From Paenibacillus sp. MMS18-CY102 (lineage in GTDB: Bacteria > Bacillota > Bacilli > Paenibacillales > Paenibacillaceae), in assembly GCF_009789195.1 (NCBI RefSeq), contig NZ_WSTC01000003.1, positions 1-64,000 of the forward strand: a stretch of DNA of 64,000 bases. The letters are read 5' to 3'. The notes beneath the pieces were generated by a model. That model made no database searches. It worked only from the letters and a program-made list of their open reading frames with translations, and was not told where the DNA came from. The stretch's first letter is position 1. Every line of letters begins with the position of its first letter. Below, piece after piece: positions 16,931 through 25,382 of this stretch. A program made the position numbers and the translations under genes.

Positions 16931-17812
16931 TTACGAGGCTAGCCGCATTACACTGCCGCTCCAGCTTTCCGCCAGCAAATCGCTGCCGTTATAAACGGTT
17001 CCGCCCGCTACATAGAAGCTGCCCACTCGGCCATTCGCCTGCGCAGCATCATGCAATTCATACATCGCATGCATTTCGCCGACGGCAACAGCTTCCGCTT
17101 GCAAAACATTCGCTGCCGCGCGAACTGGCGGCGCCAGCCGAATGCCCTGCACCGCAGGCAACACGTCCTGCGATTCCCCTGCATTGAGCAGCAGCAGCAG
17201 CCCCTGCACGTTCTGGCTTCGGAACGCATCCAAATAAGCATAGACGAGCTGCTCATCCACCTCGCGCCTTCCAAACTTGCTTCCCGCTCTCTGCTTAAGC
17301 AAATTCGCTCTAGCCCGGTGAAGGCCGGCTTTGACAGCGCCCTCTGTCATATCGAGCAGCGCCCCTGTCTCGGCAGCAGTAAATTGCAAAGCAGACATGA
17401 GCAGCATAATCGTCCGCTGGAGGGGAGTCAGCTCCGCGACAATTCGCTCCATTGCCTCATGAAGAGCACTGGCCTGAGGCGCTGAAAGCTCCTCCGCCTT
17501 TATTCGCTCGACGAGCTCGCCGGTCAGCTCTTGGCATGCAACGCTTTTGCGGCGGCAACGATCCGTCCATGCATTCGCAGCAATCCGGTATAGGTACGAG
17601 CTAGTCACCGTGCTGCCGTTCCCTAACGCATTTCGCTGAAGCGTTGTCCACACCTTCATCCATGTAATCTGCGCTAGATCCTCCGCATCCCACGATGACC
17701 CCGCCAGTTTGCGGCAAAACCGCTTTAACTGATGATGATGGCTCGCATAGAGCGATGCCACCCGATCCTGCCCTTCTCCCGACTTTGCCGCATGCCGAAC
17801 GTCTCCGCTCAT
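16931..17812 (-). CDS. ECF RNA polymerase sigma factor with C-terminal SnoaL-like extension
   Basis: 293 residues. Region 2 lies near 20-90 (RFCRKLAGSSWDAEDLAQ, then WMKVWTTL) and region 4 near 130-185 (LTPLQRTIMLLMSALQFTAAE). About 105 residues follow that look like a SnoaL/NTF2-type domain, as in SigJ-type (ECF41-like) factors. No anti-sigma gene is adjacent; in such families the extension itself modulates activity (established for ECF41). The start has AGGAGG. The target regulon cannot be read from the window. Confidence 0.87.
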   Translation of the reverse strand: MSGDVRHAAKSGEGQDRVASLYASHHHQLKRFCRKLAGSSWDAEDLAQITWMKVWTTLQRNALGNGSTVTSSYLYRIAANAWTDRCRRKSVACQELTGELVERIKAEELSAPQASALHEAMERIVAELTPLQRTIMLLMSALQFTAAETGALLDMTEGAVKAGLHRARANLLKQRAGSKFGRREVDEQLVYAYLDAFRSQNVQGLLLLLNAGESQDVLPAVQGIRLAPPVRAAANVLQAEAVAVGEMHAMYELHDAAQANGRVGSFYVAGGTVYNGSDLLAESWSGSVMRLAS

Positions 17813-17976
17813 GCTGCACCTCCTGCTTGCTTTAATGTTTCTCTCCCACCTGTATAACGAAACTTAGGGTGCGAAAGGATACGGACATTGTTTACTTTTT
17901 TTGTATTATCACGTTATAATGAATTCATTAAATGAAACTGAGTTTTATACAATGAAATACGAGGAGCAATTTTGAT

Positions 17977-18354
17977 ATGGCATACAACTATTTGGGTCTT
18001 GATCATGTTCAGCTTGCAGCACCAGTGGGATGCGAAGATGAAGCTCGCCATTTTTTCCATACGGTTCTGGGATGGGCAGAGGTGCCGAAACCCGAGCCAT
18101 TAAAAAAGCGTGGCGGCGTTTGGTTCCAATGCGGCGCACACCAAGTCCACATCGGCGTGCAGCAACCGTTCGTTCCTGCAACCAAGGCACACCCTGCCTT
18201 CCATGTGCAAAATCTTGAACAATTACGAAGCAACCTGCTTCAATATGGTATTCCTATTATAGATGATGAAGCACGGGCAGACGAAGGTGCCATTCGATTT
18301 TATGTGAACGACCCGTTCGGCAATCGGTTGGAGTTTTTGGAGTGGACAGCTTAA
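17977..18354 (+). CDS. VOC (glyoxalase/bleomycin-resistance) family protein
   Basis: 125 residues forming one vicinal-oxygen-chelate module: LDHVQLAAPVG at the start, FQCGAHQVHIGV and HPAFHVQNL in the middle, and the C-terminal NDPFGNRLEFLEW. Metal-binding His/Glu positions of the fold are present. Members act as lyases, dioxygenases or antibiotic-binding proteins, and the role here is unknown. GAGGAG lies nine bases before the start. A TATAAT at 17915-17920 may be its -10 element. Confidence 0.87.
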   Translation: MAYNYLGLDHVQLAAPVGCEDEARHFFHTVLGWAEVPKPEPLKKRGGVWFQCGAHQVHIGVQQPFVPATKAHPAFHVQNLEQLRSNLLQYGIPIIDDEARADEGAIRFYVNDPFGNRLEFLEWTA

Positions 18355-18387
18355 TGCCACGTGTCGCAAGTATGCCGACTTTCGCGC

Positions 18388-18570
18388 TAACGGACCGAGG
18401 GGACGTTATTTAGGCAAAATCAGCCCTTAAAAAAATGTAACGGACCCAGCAGCCGTTATTTGGCGTGAATGAGCCATAAACCTGCAGTATTTCGGGAAAT
18501 AACGGCCCTCAGGTCCGTTAAAATTACGAACGCCCGCAAATTCGCCATTTAGAGGCTGTACGGTCCGTTA
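18388..18570. repeat. 183-bp four-unit repeat element, copy 1
   Basis: Four related units occur: TAACGGACC...CGTTATTT at 18388-18411 and 18438-18463, then the inverse AAATAACGG...GGTCCGTTA at 18497-18520, with a last half at 18551-18570. The whole is an imperfect inverted repeat, two units out and two back. The second copy at 35094-35276 has exactly the same total length and nearly the same spacings. Confidence 0.8.
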
Positions 18571-18805
18571 GCGTTCCAGCAACCGCGCGCATCCACTCTA
18601 TTGCCTACTGAACCCGCTGCTTCCGCTGCCATTTCCCGCTTTAGCGCACAGTTTCCTGCCCTATTCGTTCCCTTTTTGCGTATCCTCCCCATTAGGGCAG
18701 ATAAATCTACCCTATTGCCCATTCCTTATTGCCTGTTTGCTCACCGTTCCGCCACTTTCGATCACATTGTTAATATTTCCGTCTCCGTCTATGCGCCCAA
18801 AACCT
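18571..18805. other. Intergenic region, no gene seen
   Basis: Open frames here are short and not supported by ribosome binding sites. The region leads up to the queF promoter. Confidence 0.5.
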
Positions 18806-18813
18806 GCTATAAT
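18805..18813 (+). promoter_or_regulatory. Extended -10 promoter of queF
   Basis: TGCTATAAT is a good extended -10 element; no clear -35 lies 17 bases before it. It is about 65 bases before the riboswitch aptamer. Confidence 0.45.
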
Positions 18814-18879
18814 AGAAACCGCGTGTCGAAACGGCACGAAATCCGAGCCCTCCAAGCGAACAAGCTGGCAGCGGCAAGG

Positions 18880-18917
18880 TAGAGGTTCGCGAACTTCCCT
18901 CTCTAAAAAACTAAGCA
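18880..18917 (+). promoter_or_regulatory. PreQ1-I riboswitch controlling queF
   Basis: AGAGG at 18881 pairs with CCTCT at 18898-18902, and the following A-rich strand AAAAAACTAAG completes the compact H-type pseudoknot of preQ1 class I aptamers. The ribosome binding site of queF (AGGAG) starts only a few bases after the aptamer, so control at translation is likely when preQ1 is bound. Confidence 0.92.
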
Positions 18918-18934
18918 TAAAGGAGAATGACAAT

Positions 18935-19432
18935 ATGGCAGGAAGACAACATGAGGAATTGGGCGACCTAACGCTCCTCGGCAACCAAGGAACCAAATAC
19001 CCGTTCGAATACGCGCCAGGCGTACTGGAGACGTTCGACAACAAGCATCCGTATCGCGATTATATGGTGAAATTCAACTGTCCGGAGTTTACGAGCCTAT
19101 GCCCGATCACTGGCCAACCGGACTTCGCGACGATTTATATTAGCTACATTCCCGATATCAAAATGGTAGAGAGCAAGTCGCTCAAGCTGTACCTGTTCAG
19201 CTTCCGCAACCATGGCGATTTTCACGAGGATTGCATGAACATCATCATGAACGACCTCATTGCCCTCATGGACCCTCGGTACATCGAGGTGTGGGGCAAA
19301 TTTACGCCACGCGGCGGCATCTCAATCGACCCATACTGCAACTACGGCAAGCCGGGCACCAAATACGAGCAAGTGGCGGAGCAGCGCTTGTTCCAGCATG
19401 ACATGTACCCGGAGAAAGTCGATAACCGTTAA
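18935..19432 (+). CDS. queF: NADPH-dependent 7-cyano-7-deazaguanine reductase (QueF)
   Basis: 165 residues from the ATG with AGGAG nine bases before it; an in-frame extension to 18737 runs through the riboswitch and is rejected. Family marks are [13 protein letters not shown] with the catalytic cysteine, [20 protein letters not shown] (the QueF motif) and FTPRGGISI near the end. It reduces preQ0 to preQ1 in queuosine biosynthesis. No queCDE genes are next to it. The preQ1 riboswitch makes this a product-feedback unit. Confidence 0.97.
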   Translation: MAGRQHEELGDLTLLGNQGTKYPFEYAPGVLETFDNKHPYRDYMVKFNCPEFTSLCPITGQPDFATIYISYIPDIKMVESKSLKLYLFSFRNHGDFHEDCMNIIMNDLIALMDPRYIEVWGKFTPRGGISIDPYCNYGKPGTKYEQVAEQRLFQHDMYPEKVDNR

Positions 19433-19676
19433 CCGTCAGCAGTCATCGGATCGTTTTTGACGCGAACGAAGATACCCCCTTTCGAGAGCATTCGGAGGAA
19501 CCGCTCAGGTTATCCGTTGCCCCGCTTGGGGTTATTTCGTGTGCGGTTTAATATGCCCAAGCAATACGTAGTGTTATTGTAAAAGGGGCCAACTGGGAAC
19601 CTATCTGCTTTTATGCGATAATGATAGAACTTGATTAAGACAGAAGCTTGAACCGCTTCTAGGAGGAATCGAATCG

Positions 19677-20702
19677 ATGAAATGGATGCACAAACGGCTT
19701 ACCCGCTGGGCAATCGCCCTCGTGGCCTTATATGCGATCTTGTTTTTGCTGCCGATGCCCTATTACTTGTACCAACCCGGCACGGTGGAGCCGCTGTCCG
19801 CAGCGGTGAGCGTAGCCGATGGCAAGAAGGATAGCAAAGGCACCTTCAATCTCACGACTGTGCTATCCGTTCGCGCCAACAACGTCGCGACAGTCCTCTA
19901 CGGCCTGTTCGCCAAGGATACAGAGCTACGTAAAGCGTCCGATGTGAAGGGCAATCTTAGCGATGCGGAGTATATGCGTGTGCTTGATCATATGTGGTCC
20001 TCCTCCCAACAAACCTCTGTTGCCGCGGCGATGGGCGAAGCTGGCCTAACCGTCGAACCAACCGTCACGGGCCAGTTTCTGCGCATGCTGCAGCCGGGCT
20101 CCGATGCACAAGGCGTGCTTGAGATTGGGGATGTCCTGATAAAGGTGGATGATCTTGCTGTGAAGGAGCTTTCTGCGGTTATCGACTATTTAGGCAGCAG
20201 CAAAAAGGTCGGGGATACCGTAACGCTCACCTATCTGCGTGATGGCGAGCAGCATGCCGGCCAAGTGAAGCTCATTGGAATCGACGGTTCGAATCAGCCC
20301 GGCATTGGTGCCGTGTTCGAGCCCGAGTATGCCATCTCCTCCTCGCGAAGCATAACGTTCGCCGAGTCAGAGATCGGCGGCCCTTCTGCCGGGCTTATGT
20401 TTTCGCTCGAAATTCTCGACCAGCTGCTGCCGGAGGACTTGACGCATGGGCTGAAAATAGCGGGCACAGGCACGATTGACCTTAACGGCAGAGTTGGGCA
20501 AATCGGGGGCATGCGGGATAAAATCGTCGCCGCGCATAAGGCGGGCGTTGATCTGTTCTTCTGTCCGAAGGATACGGATGCGTCCAGCACGAACGCGCAG
20601 GATGCAATTGATGAAGCTTCGAAACGCGGCTATACGCTGCGCATCGTGCCTGTCGCGACTTTGAAGGAAGCCGTCGATTACTTGCACAACTGGAAAGCCT
20701 AG
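19677..20702 (+). CDS. Membrane-anchored PDZ and Lon-like (S16) serine protease, YlbL/SepM type
   Basis: 341 residues: one N-terminal membrane helix (about 11-30), a PDZ domain (about 125-200) and a Lon-type protease domain with catalytic Ser237 in GGPSAGL and Lys282 in MRDKIVAA. This is the build of B. subtilis YlbL and streptococcal SepM, which cut membrane or secreted substrates outside the cell (in the case of SepM, a competence pheromone). The RBS is AGGAGG. An AraC regulator gene follows 12 bp downstream in the same direction. Confidence 0.93.
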   Translation: MKWMHKRLTRWAIALVALYAILFLLPMPYYLYQPGTVEPLSAAVSVADGKKDSKGTFNLTTVLSVRANNVATVLYGLFAKDTELRKASDVKGNLSDAEYMRVLDHMWSSSQQTSVAAAMGEAGLTVEPTVTGQFLRMLQPGSDAQGVLEIGDVLIKVDDLAVKELSAVIDYLGSSKKVGDTVTLTYLRDGEQHAGQVKLIGIDGSNQPGIGAVFEPEYAISSSRSITFAESEIGGPSAGLMFSLEILDQLLPEDLTHGLKIAGTGTIDLNGRVGQIGGMRDKIVAAHKAGVDLFFCPKDTDASSTNAQDAIDEASKRGYTLRIVPVATLKEAVDYLHNWKA

Positions 20703-20714
20703 GAGGATACCGCG

Positions 20715-21617
20715 ATGCCGCAGCCACCTGAAGATACGGCGCATGAGCATGATTTTATGAAGCTGGCGATCAATCCCTCCCCCGGCAGCGGCGAGCTCGC
20801 CGTTCTGTTCAGCGGGGAAGGCCGCCCACATCCGCTGCATACGATTGGCCCCGCCATTCATGAATATGTTCTCGTCCACACCGTGCTCTCCGGGCGTGGC
20901 GTTTATGAAGTTAGCGGGCGGACCTATCCTTGCCATGCAGGCGATTCGTTCGTCATCTTCCCCGGGGAGCTGTTCTCTTATCAAGCCGATGGACGCGACC
21001 CTTGGCATTATGTATGGGTTAGCTTTGTCGGCACGGCGAGCACGCTGCTGCTTGCCAATGTCGGCGTAACGCCGGAGCGCCCGGTTATCACAGGCAGCAG
21101 CCTTCCCGATATCCGCATGCTCTACCGCTCCTTGCAGGACAGCCTGACTCCCGCAGGAGACGCACCGCTCGCCGATCTCGAGTCGGCTGGCTGGCTTCGC
21201 CTGCTGCTCGGCTGCTTTGGCCGGGCGAACGGGGGAGCTAGGCGGCAGGCATCGCCGGACGACACCGCTGCGATCGACCGACAGATCGAGCAAGCGATCC
21301 GGTTTATGTCGCTCCATTACACGCAGCTGGTGTCGATTGACGAGCTGTCCCGCACCCTTGGCTATCATCGCACGCATTTGAGCCGCATGTTCAAGCGAAC
21401 GACAGGCATGTCACCCAAGCAATACTTGATGGCAATCCGGCTCGAACGCGCCCAAACGCTGCTGGCCAACACAGCAATGGCGATCGACCAAGTAGCTTCG
21501 GCGGCCGGGTTTAACGACCCGCTTTATTTTTCGAAGAAGTTCAGAAGCGCCACTGGCTATTCGCCTTCGGATTATCGGAAGAGAGCGCTGGGCGTGCTGC
21601 ATGATGAAACACAATAA
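20715..21617 (+). CDS. AraC family transcriptional regulator
   Basis: 300 residues. An N-terminal cupin-like sensor domain (about 30-110; HEYVLVHTVLSGRGVYEV, GDSFVIFPGE) is followed by a C-terminal pair of helix-turn-helix motifs (about 195-295; SIDELSRTLGYHRTHLSRMFK, and IDQVASAAGFNDPLYFSKKF). Such proteins usually respond to sugars or related small molecules. It has AGGAGG and follows the SepM-like gene by 12 bp, so the two are probably co-transcribed. No obvious target gene lies beside it. Confidence 0.92.
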   Translation: MPQPPEDTAHEHDFMKLAINPSPGSGELAVLFSGEGRPHPLHTIGPAIHEYVLVHTVLSGRGVYEVSGRTYPCHAGDSFVIFPGELFSYQADGRDPWHYVWVSFVGTASTLLLANVGVTPERPVITGSSLPDIRMLYRSLQDSLTPAGDAPLADLESAGWLRLLLGCFGRANGGARRQASPDDTAAIDRQIEQAIRFMSLHYTQLVSIDELSRTLGYHRTHLSRMFKRTTGMSPKQYLMAIRLERAQTLLANTAMAIDQVASAAGFNDPLYFSKKFRSATGYSPSDYRKRALGVLHDETQ

Positions 21618-21662
21618 GGGTTGTCCCAGTAGCCATGACGGCTGAGGGACAACCCTGTTTTT
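21617..21662 (+). terminator. Terminator of the AraC regulator gene
   Basis: A perfect 11-bp stem, AGGGTTGTCCC with GGGACAACCCT, overlaps the gene's end and is followed by GTTTTTG. Confidence 0.88.
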
Positions 21663-21762
21663 GCGCTGCAGCGGTTGGTGTTGTGTATGTGTGCAGGCTG
21701 CAGCGGTGTACGTCGTATAGCAACATGCGGTGTATCGCAGTTGTACACATTTGATACAATTG

Positions 21763-21805
21763 AAAGAACCGTCCTAAAAGTCTTTTGGAAATGACTTTCG
21801 GGACA
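21763..21805 (-). terminator. Terminator of the HAD pseudogene
   Basis: GTCCCGAAAGTC pairs imperfectly with GACTTTTAGGAC; T-rich sequence follows on the minus strand. Confidence 0.5.
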
Positions 21806-21816
21806 GCACCCTTTTA

Positions 21817-22205
21817 TTATTTCATCCCGGATAACCGATTAATAAGAGTCGGGAGCTGAAATAAATCATCACTAATTGCATCCGGTCCCGTATAGGAATG
21901 ATCTTTGCTTTTCAGAATCGTATACATGCCAAGCTCCTTCGCCGGCATTATATCGGCTTGCATACTATCCCCAATAAATACAGTGTGCGCGCTCGAAGCA
22001 CCTAATTGATCCAGAGCCATGTGGAATATGGCATGATCATATGATTGAATTGGGAGAATTGGGCGATAAATGCCCGTTTATCTGAAATAAATCGTTCCAA
22101 AGAAAACTGCTCATATTGGTAGGTTGCAACATTTATTAAAGATTGGTCTTTATCGACTAAGGTCTGGTCTAAATCGAACAGGACGGTATCAATCGTGTGC
22201 AGCAT
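21817..22205 (-). pseudogene. HAD family phosphatase with internal deletion
   Basis: The N-terminal part (starting at 22205 after AAGGAGG) carries the HAD motif I, VLFDLDQTLVDKDQ, and stops at 22002. A second frame (21817-22020) carries the C-terminal motif IV region, HTVFIGDSMQADIMPAKELG. Together they give about 130 residues against about 230 for YjjG/Gph-like enzymes, so the middle (cap domain and motif II-III) is missing and the frame changes at the join. The start overlaps the end of the methyltransferase frame region, so the two were once an operon. Confidence 0.75.
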
Positions 22206-22222
22206 ACTAGCCTCCTTACGCG

Positions 22223-22942
22223 CTAGTTCATTTTCTGAACCGCCCAAATCAAAACATCACTCTCTAGCAGAACACACTCGCCGTTCCGCTCGATTTCGAG
22301 TGCGTATGGCTTAACGATCTGTTCGAGAACCGTCCATCCCTCGTAATGCGATTGCAGCTTATGAACCAAACTATCCGTATCAAATAGTAGCTCAAACATC
22401 GGGAGAAGCGATTGCTTCGAGGCCATATGCTTTTCTCTAATGTTGGTGCTGATTAGAATGTAGTTGATCCCCTCGTTCTTCGTCCCGTGCACCATGCGTG
22501 CCAGCGTTCGATCAAACGCCTCCTCCGAATCCACATGCTCCAACGTAGACACCGCAACGATGTAATCGAACGAATCCGGCTCAATCCGATAACGCCCGAT
22601 ATCCGACTTCACGGGCTGGATCGTGTTTGTCACTCCATATTGCGCTGCGTAATGCGTGAGCTTGGTAATGGCCGAGTCCAGCAAGTCCACACAAACGACT
22701 GAGCCCGCCCGATCCGACAGCTTCGATGCTAGAGGAATGCTGTTTCGCCCAACGCCGCTCCCTAGATCAAGGACGTGAACCTCCGGCTTCCCATCAAAAT
22801 AAGCAAAATGCCGGAGCACCGAAGCGACTGGCTTATGCATCCACGAGCCTTCTGCAAACAACTCCAAATTCTCGTAACATTGGTCGTGATACGCCTTCTC
22901 TTGCTTCCTGATCTCGTCAATTGAATTCCGCATAGTGATCAC
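22223..22942 (-). CDS. Class I SAM-dependent methyltransferase
   Basis: 239 residues with motif I VLDLGSGVGRNS, an acidic motif II (VVCVDLLDSA), and FDYIVAVSTLEHV as motif IV. This is the tellurite-resistance/ubiquinone-type small-molecule methyltransferase fold; the substrate is unknown. The listed start is GTG; an ATG nine bases in (22933) is an alternative, as both have weak GAGAGG/AGGTG sites. It is followed at once by the broken HAD gene. Confidence 0.85.
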   Translation of the reverse strand: MITMRNSIDEIRKQEKAYHDQCYENLELFAEGSWMHKPVASVLRHFAYFDGKPEVHVLDLGSGVGRNSIPLASKLSDRAGSVVCVDLLDSAITKLTHYAAQYGVTNTIQPVKSDIGRYRIEPDSFDYIVAVSTLEHVDSEEAFDRTLARMVHGTKNEGINYILISTNIREKHMASKQSLLPMFELLFDTDSLVHKLQSHYEGWTVLEQIVKPYALEIERNGECVLLESDVLIWAVQKMN

Positions 22943-22967
22943 CTAGCCTCTCTCTCGTTTCACTATT

Positions 22968-23420
22968 TTACTGCTGAAATCCAAAAAATGACATAGCTGC
23001 ATCCACTTGCGCTTGCTCTGCTTCGTACTCCAGCAGCTTATCCTCCGTACCGAACGCGATATTCGATTTGGAAGGAATGATCAGCAGCGTATCGCCAACC
23101 CTGCCATCCGCTGTCCATGCCACTTGCTTATTTAGCTTGATGACGATCGTTGTCCCCGAATGCTTTACGAATGTTTCCTTCGTTTCAAAAGGGCATTTGT
23201 TACATGCTTTGCTGCTGTGGACCAGCCCGCTCACTTGATCCATCATCGGTCCAGTCGGGCTCATCCGAAACTCTGGGGCTGTTGGCGTGAAGATCGATAT
23301 CCCCTGAACCTGCGCCTCTGCCACATCCTGCGAATGTTTCGCGCAGCCTCCCGCCATGGCCAGGCTGACGATAGCCAGACCGATGATGATGTACGATAAA
23401 GCTAATCGGCATCGATTCAT
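22968..23420 (-). CDS. Lipoprotein of unknown function with a cysteine pair
   Basis: 150 residues from the ATG at 23420, preceded by a GGGGGCGG site. A lipoprotein signal ends at LAMAGGC. The mature part has a CNKC motif (SSKACNKCPFETKE), then a beta-rich stretch (TTIVIKLNKQVAW). I do not recognise the family. The CxxC could bind metal or cycle redox, which is inference. It lies after a strong terminator of the preceding operon and thus has its own promoter. Confidence 0.65.
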   Translation of the reverse strand: MNRCRLALSYIIIGLAIVSLAMAGGCAKHSQDVAEAQVQGISIFTPTAPEFRMSPTGPMMDQVSGLVHSSKACNKCPFETKETFVKHSGTTIVIKLNKQVAWTADGRVGDTLLIIPSKSNIAFGTEDKLLEYEAEQAQVDAAMSFFGFQQ

Positions 23421-23495
23421 CTTCCGCCCCCCTATTTCCAATTATTGAACCCCAATATAATATCTAACGCCATACAGGCGATAAGAGTTGCTCCA

Positions 23496-23556
23496 TCTGG
23501 AAAAATAAAACAAGCCTGCAGTCCCCCCCTTCAAGGGGTGGACTGCAGGCTTGTTT
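23496..23556 (-). terminator. Terminator of the organosulfur operon
   Basis: A long stem (17 perfect bp, AAACAAGCCTGCAGTCC and its complement, with a C/G-rich extension and small loop) is followed on the minus strand by TTTTATTTTT. It lies after the glutaredoxin gene. Confidence 0.9.
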
Positions 23557-23642
23557 CGCTTCACATTGGTTTTCCGTTTTCGCTAACTCCCGATCTATTC
23601 TGCCCAACTCCGCCGCCGCTTCTGCTTCTCTCTATCTCTTCT

Positions 23643-23930
23643 CTATACGTTATGCTTAAAACGTTGCCCTACATTCACCGCGCCGACCAACGTCTGCAGG
23701 TGCTCCAGATCCAAATCCGTCCAAGCCTCGAACTTGCCTGCCCCACCTACCTCGACAACCGGCACAAAACGAATGCCGTATTTGATCTCCAGCACATCGC
23801 GCAGCGCATCGTTGTTATCGACGCTGATGTTCTCATATGCGATGTTGTTCGAATCCAGCAGCGACTTGGCTTGCGCACAATGATGGCAGCCTGTTTTGCT
23901 CCATAGGATTACTTTTTGATTCGATGGCAT
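23643..23930 (-). CDS. Glutaredoxin-like protein (CmoI/YtnI-like)
   Basis: 95 residues from the ATG at 23930, which has GGGAGGG before it. The thioredoxin-fold marks are the CHHC active site (SKTGCHHCAQAK) and the cis-proline segment RFVPVVEV. In B. subtilis the ytm/cmo operon for S-alkylcysteine use carries a glutaredoxin-like gene (ytnI, cmoI) beside an NtaA-like monooxygenase gene (ytnJ, cmoJ). The same pair is seen here, with the monooxygenase damaged. It is the last gene of the operon. Confidence 0.88.
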   Translation of the reverse strand: MPSNQKVILWSKTGCHHCAQAKSLLDSNNIAYENISVDNNDALRDVLEIKYGIRFVPVVEVGGAGKFEAWTDLDLEHLQTLVGAVNVGQRFKHNV

Positions 23931-23959
23931 CGAAAAATCCCTCCCACTATTCATATAGC

Positions 23960-24765
23960 CTACGCTTTAATCGGCTCCGCGCCGCTACCTGCTTCACGCG
24001 CTTGCGTGTAACGGTTAGCGGGCTCCGCCAGTCCCAGATTGCCCCGCAGCGTCGCCGATTCGTACTCGGTACGGAACAAGCCGCCAAGTTTCTGCCGTCT
24101 TCCGATGATCCGGCTTGGAACACAACCGGCTGCCCTTGCGGCGATCGGCCGATGTTAAGCGGCCCTTGCACGGAGAAGGTTGGCCCTACATGATCGAGCC
24201 GATGCATCTTCCCTGGATCGAAGAAGACGCCCGACTCCTTATCCCGTACGAACGCGTCCGCTTCCCACGAATCCCATAGCCCACGCGCCACTTCCAAATA
24301 TTCAGCCGCAATCTTGTACCGTTCCGGATGGGACGGATGCTGTGCTTTGCTGAAATTTCGGGCAGAGCCTTCGAGCGGGGACGTAACTAGATTCCATCCG
24401 CCGCGCCCGTGGGTAATGTGATCGATCGACAGCAGCTGGCGTGCGACCGTAAACGGCTCGCTGTACGACGTGGACACCGTGCCGACGAACCCGATATGGG
24501 ACGTTACAGCCCCGAGGGCGGACAGGATCGTAATCGGCTCGAATCGGTTTAAGAAATGCGGGATCGATTTCTCGTTAATGTATAAGCCATCCGCAATGAA
24601 CACAAAATCGAACTTAGCCGCCTCAGCATCCAATGCCTGTTGCTTATAGAAATCAATATTCACGCTGGCATCCGCAACCGCATCGGGGTGGCGCCATGCC
24701 GACATATTGCCTGGGACCCCATGGATAATCGTGCCCAGGCGCAGCTGTTTGCGTTTGCCCATCAT
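23960..24765 (-). pseudogene. NtaA/SnaA-type flavin monooxygenase with internal deletion (CmoJ/YtnJ-like)
   Basis: Residues 1 to about 228 match the front of the nitrilotriacetate monooxygenase family ([56 protein letters not shown]). The frame then shifts: a different frame reads [17 protein letters not shown] and ends at 23960, like the C terminus of the family. About 170 residues of the usual 440 are missing, so a deletion joined two parts out of frame. The start overlaps the acetyltransferase stop (TAATG) with AGGAGG. Enzyme function is probably lost. Confidence 0.78.
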
Positions 24766-25331
24766 TACGCCTCCTGCCTTAGGTTAGGCCCACCCGTTCC
24801 GAACAGCAGCGCACTCTTGGGCAAGTACAGCCGATAGCTCTTCACCAGATGGTTCCCGTTGTTAAACTCCTTGTCATACGCCCGCTCAAATCCTAGCCGT
24901 TCATAGAGCTTAACCGCCGAGGCCATCATATCCGACGTGTGCAAATGCAGCACGTTATAACCACGCTCCAGCGACCGAGCTGCTGTTTCCTTAATAAGCT
25001 CCGTCGCAATGCCACGCCCTCTCGCCTTCGGCAATACCGATATATAACGAATGATCGGGCCAAAAATCGCAAGCTCAGCGCGGCCGTACGCACTTTCCGA
25101 GCCATCGAACACCTGAGCCGTGCCGACGATTTCGCCATCCCATACTGCTACCAGCCGATCCGTTGGCCCATCGCCCTCTACGGATGCCGAGATTGCCGCA
25201 CGGTACGGTTCCCACAGCGAAGCAGGTATAGATAACTCATATTGCTCATATGCCCCTAGCATGACCTGCCGCACGATGTCCCGTTCGCCCACAGCGGCAT
25301 CCCGTACGATAATCCGGTTATTTTGGCTCAT
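24765..25331 (-). CDS. GNAT family N-acetyltransferase (SnaA-like)
   Basis: 188 residues with the acetyl-CoA loop in the [10 protein letters not shown] segment and the C-terminal [10 protein letters not shown]. In B. subtilis the matching operon position holds an acetyltransferase that N-acetylates S-alkylcysteines before oxidation; the context suggests the same here. It overlaps the monooxygenase start by the shared TAATG and follows the amine-oxidase gene by about 50 bp. Confidence 0.88.
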   Translation of the reverse strand: MSQNNRIIVRDAAVGERDIVRQVMLGAYEQYELSIPASLWEPYRAAISASVEGDGPTDRLVAVWDGEIVGTAQVFDGSESAYGRAELAIFGPIIRYISVLPKARGRGIATELIKETAARSLERGYNVLHLHTSDMMASAVKLYERLGFERAYDKEFNNGNHLVKSYRLYLPKSALLFGTGGPNLRQEA

Positions 25332-25382
25332 AACAATCGCTCCTCTCGAACCTCAACGGTTCTATGGTATGGCTTTATGGCT

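Noticed and set aside
18737-18934. N-terminal extension of QueF
   Set aside because: It would run through the promoter and the preQ1 aptamer; QueF homologues start at the 18935 ATG.
20367-21377. 336-residue frame antisense to the SepM-like and AraC genes
   Set aside because: Arg/Ala-rich shadow of two well-supported genes in GC-rich DNA.
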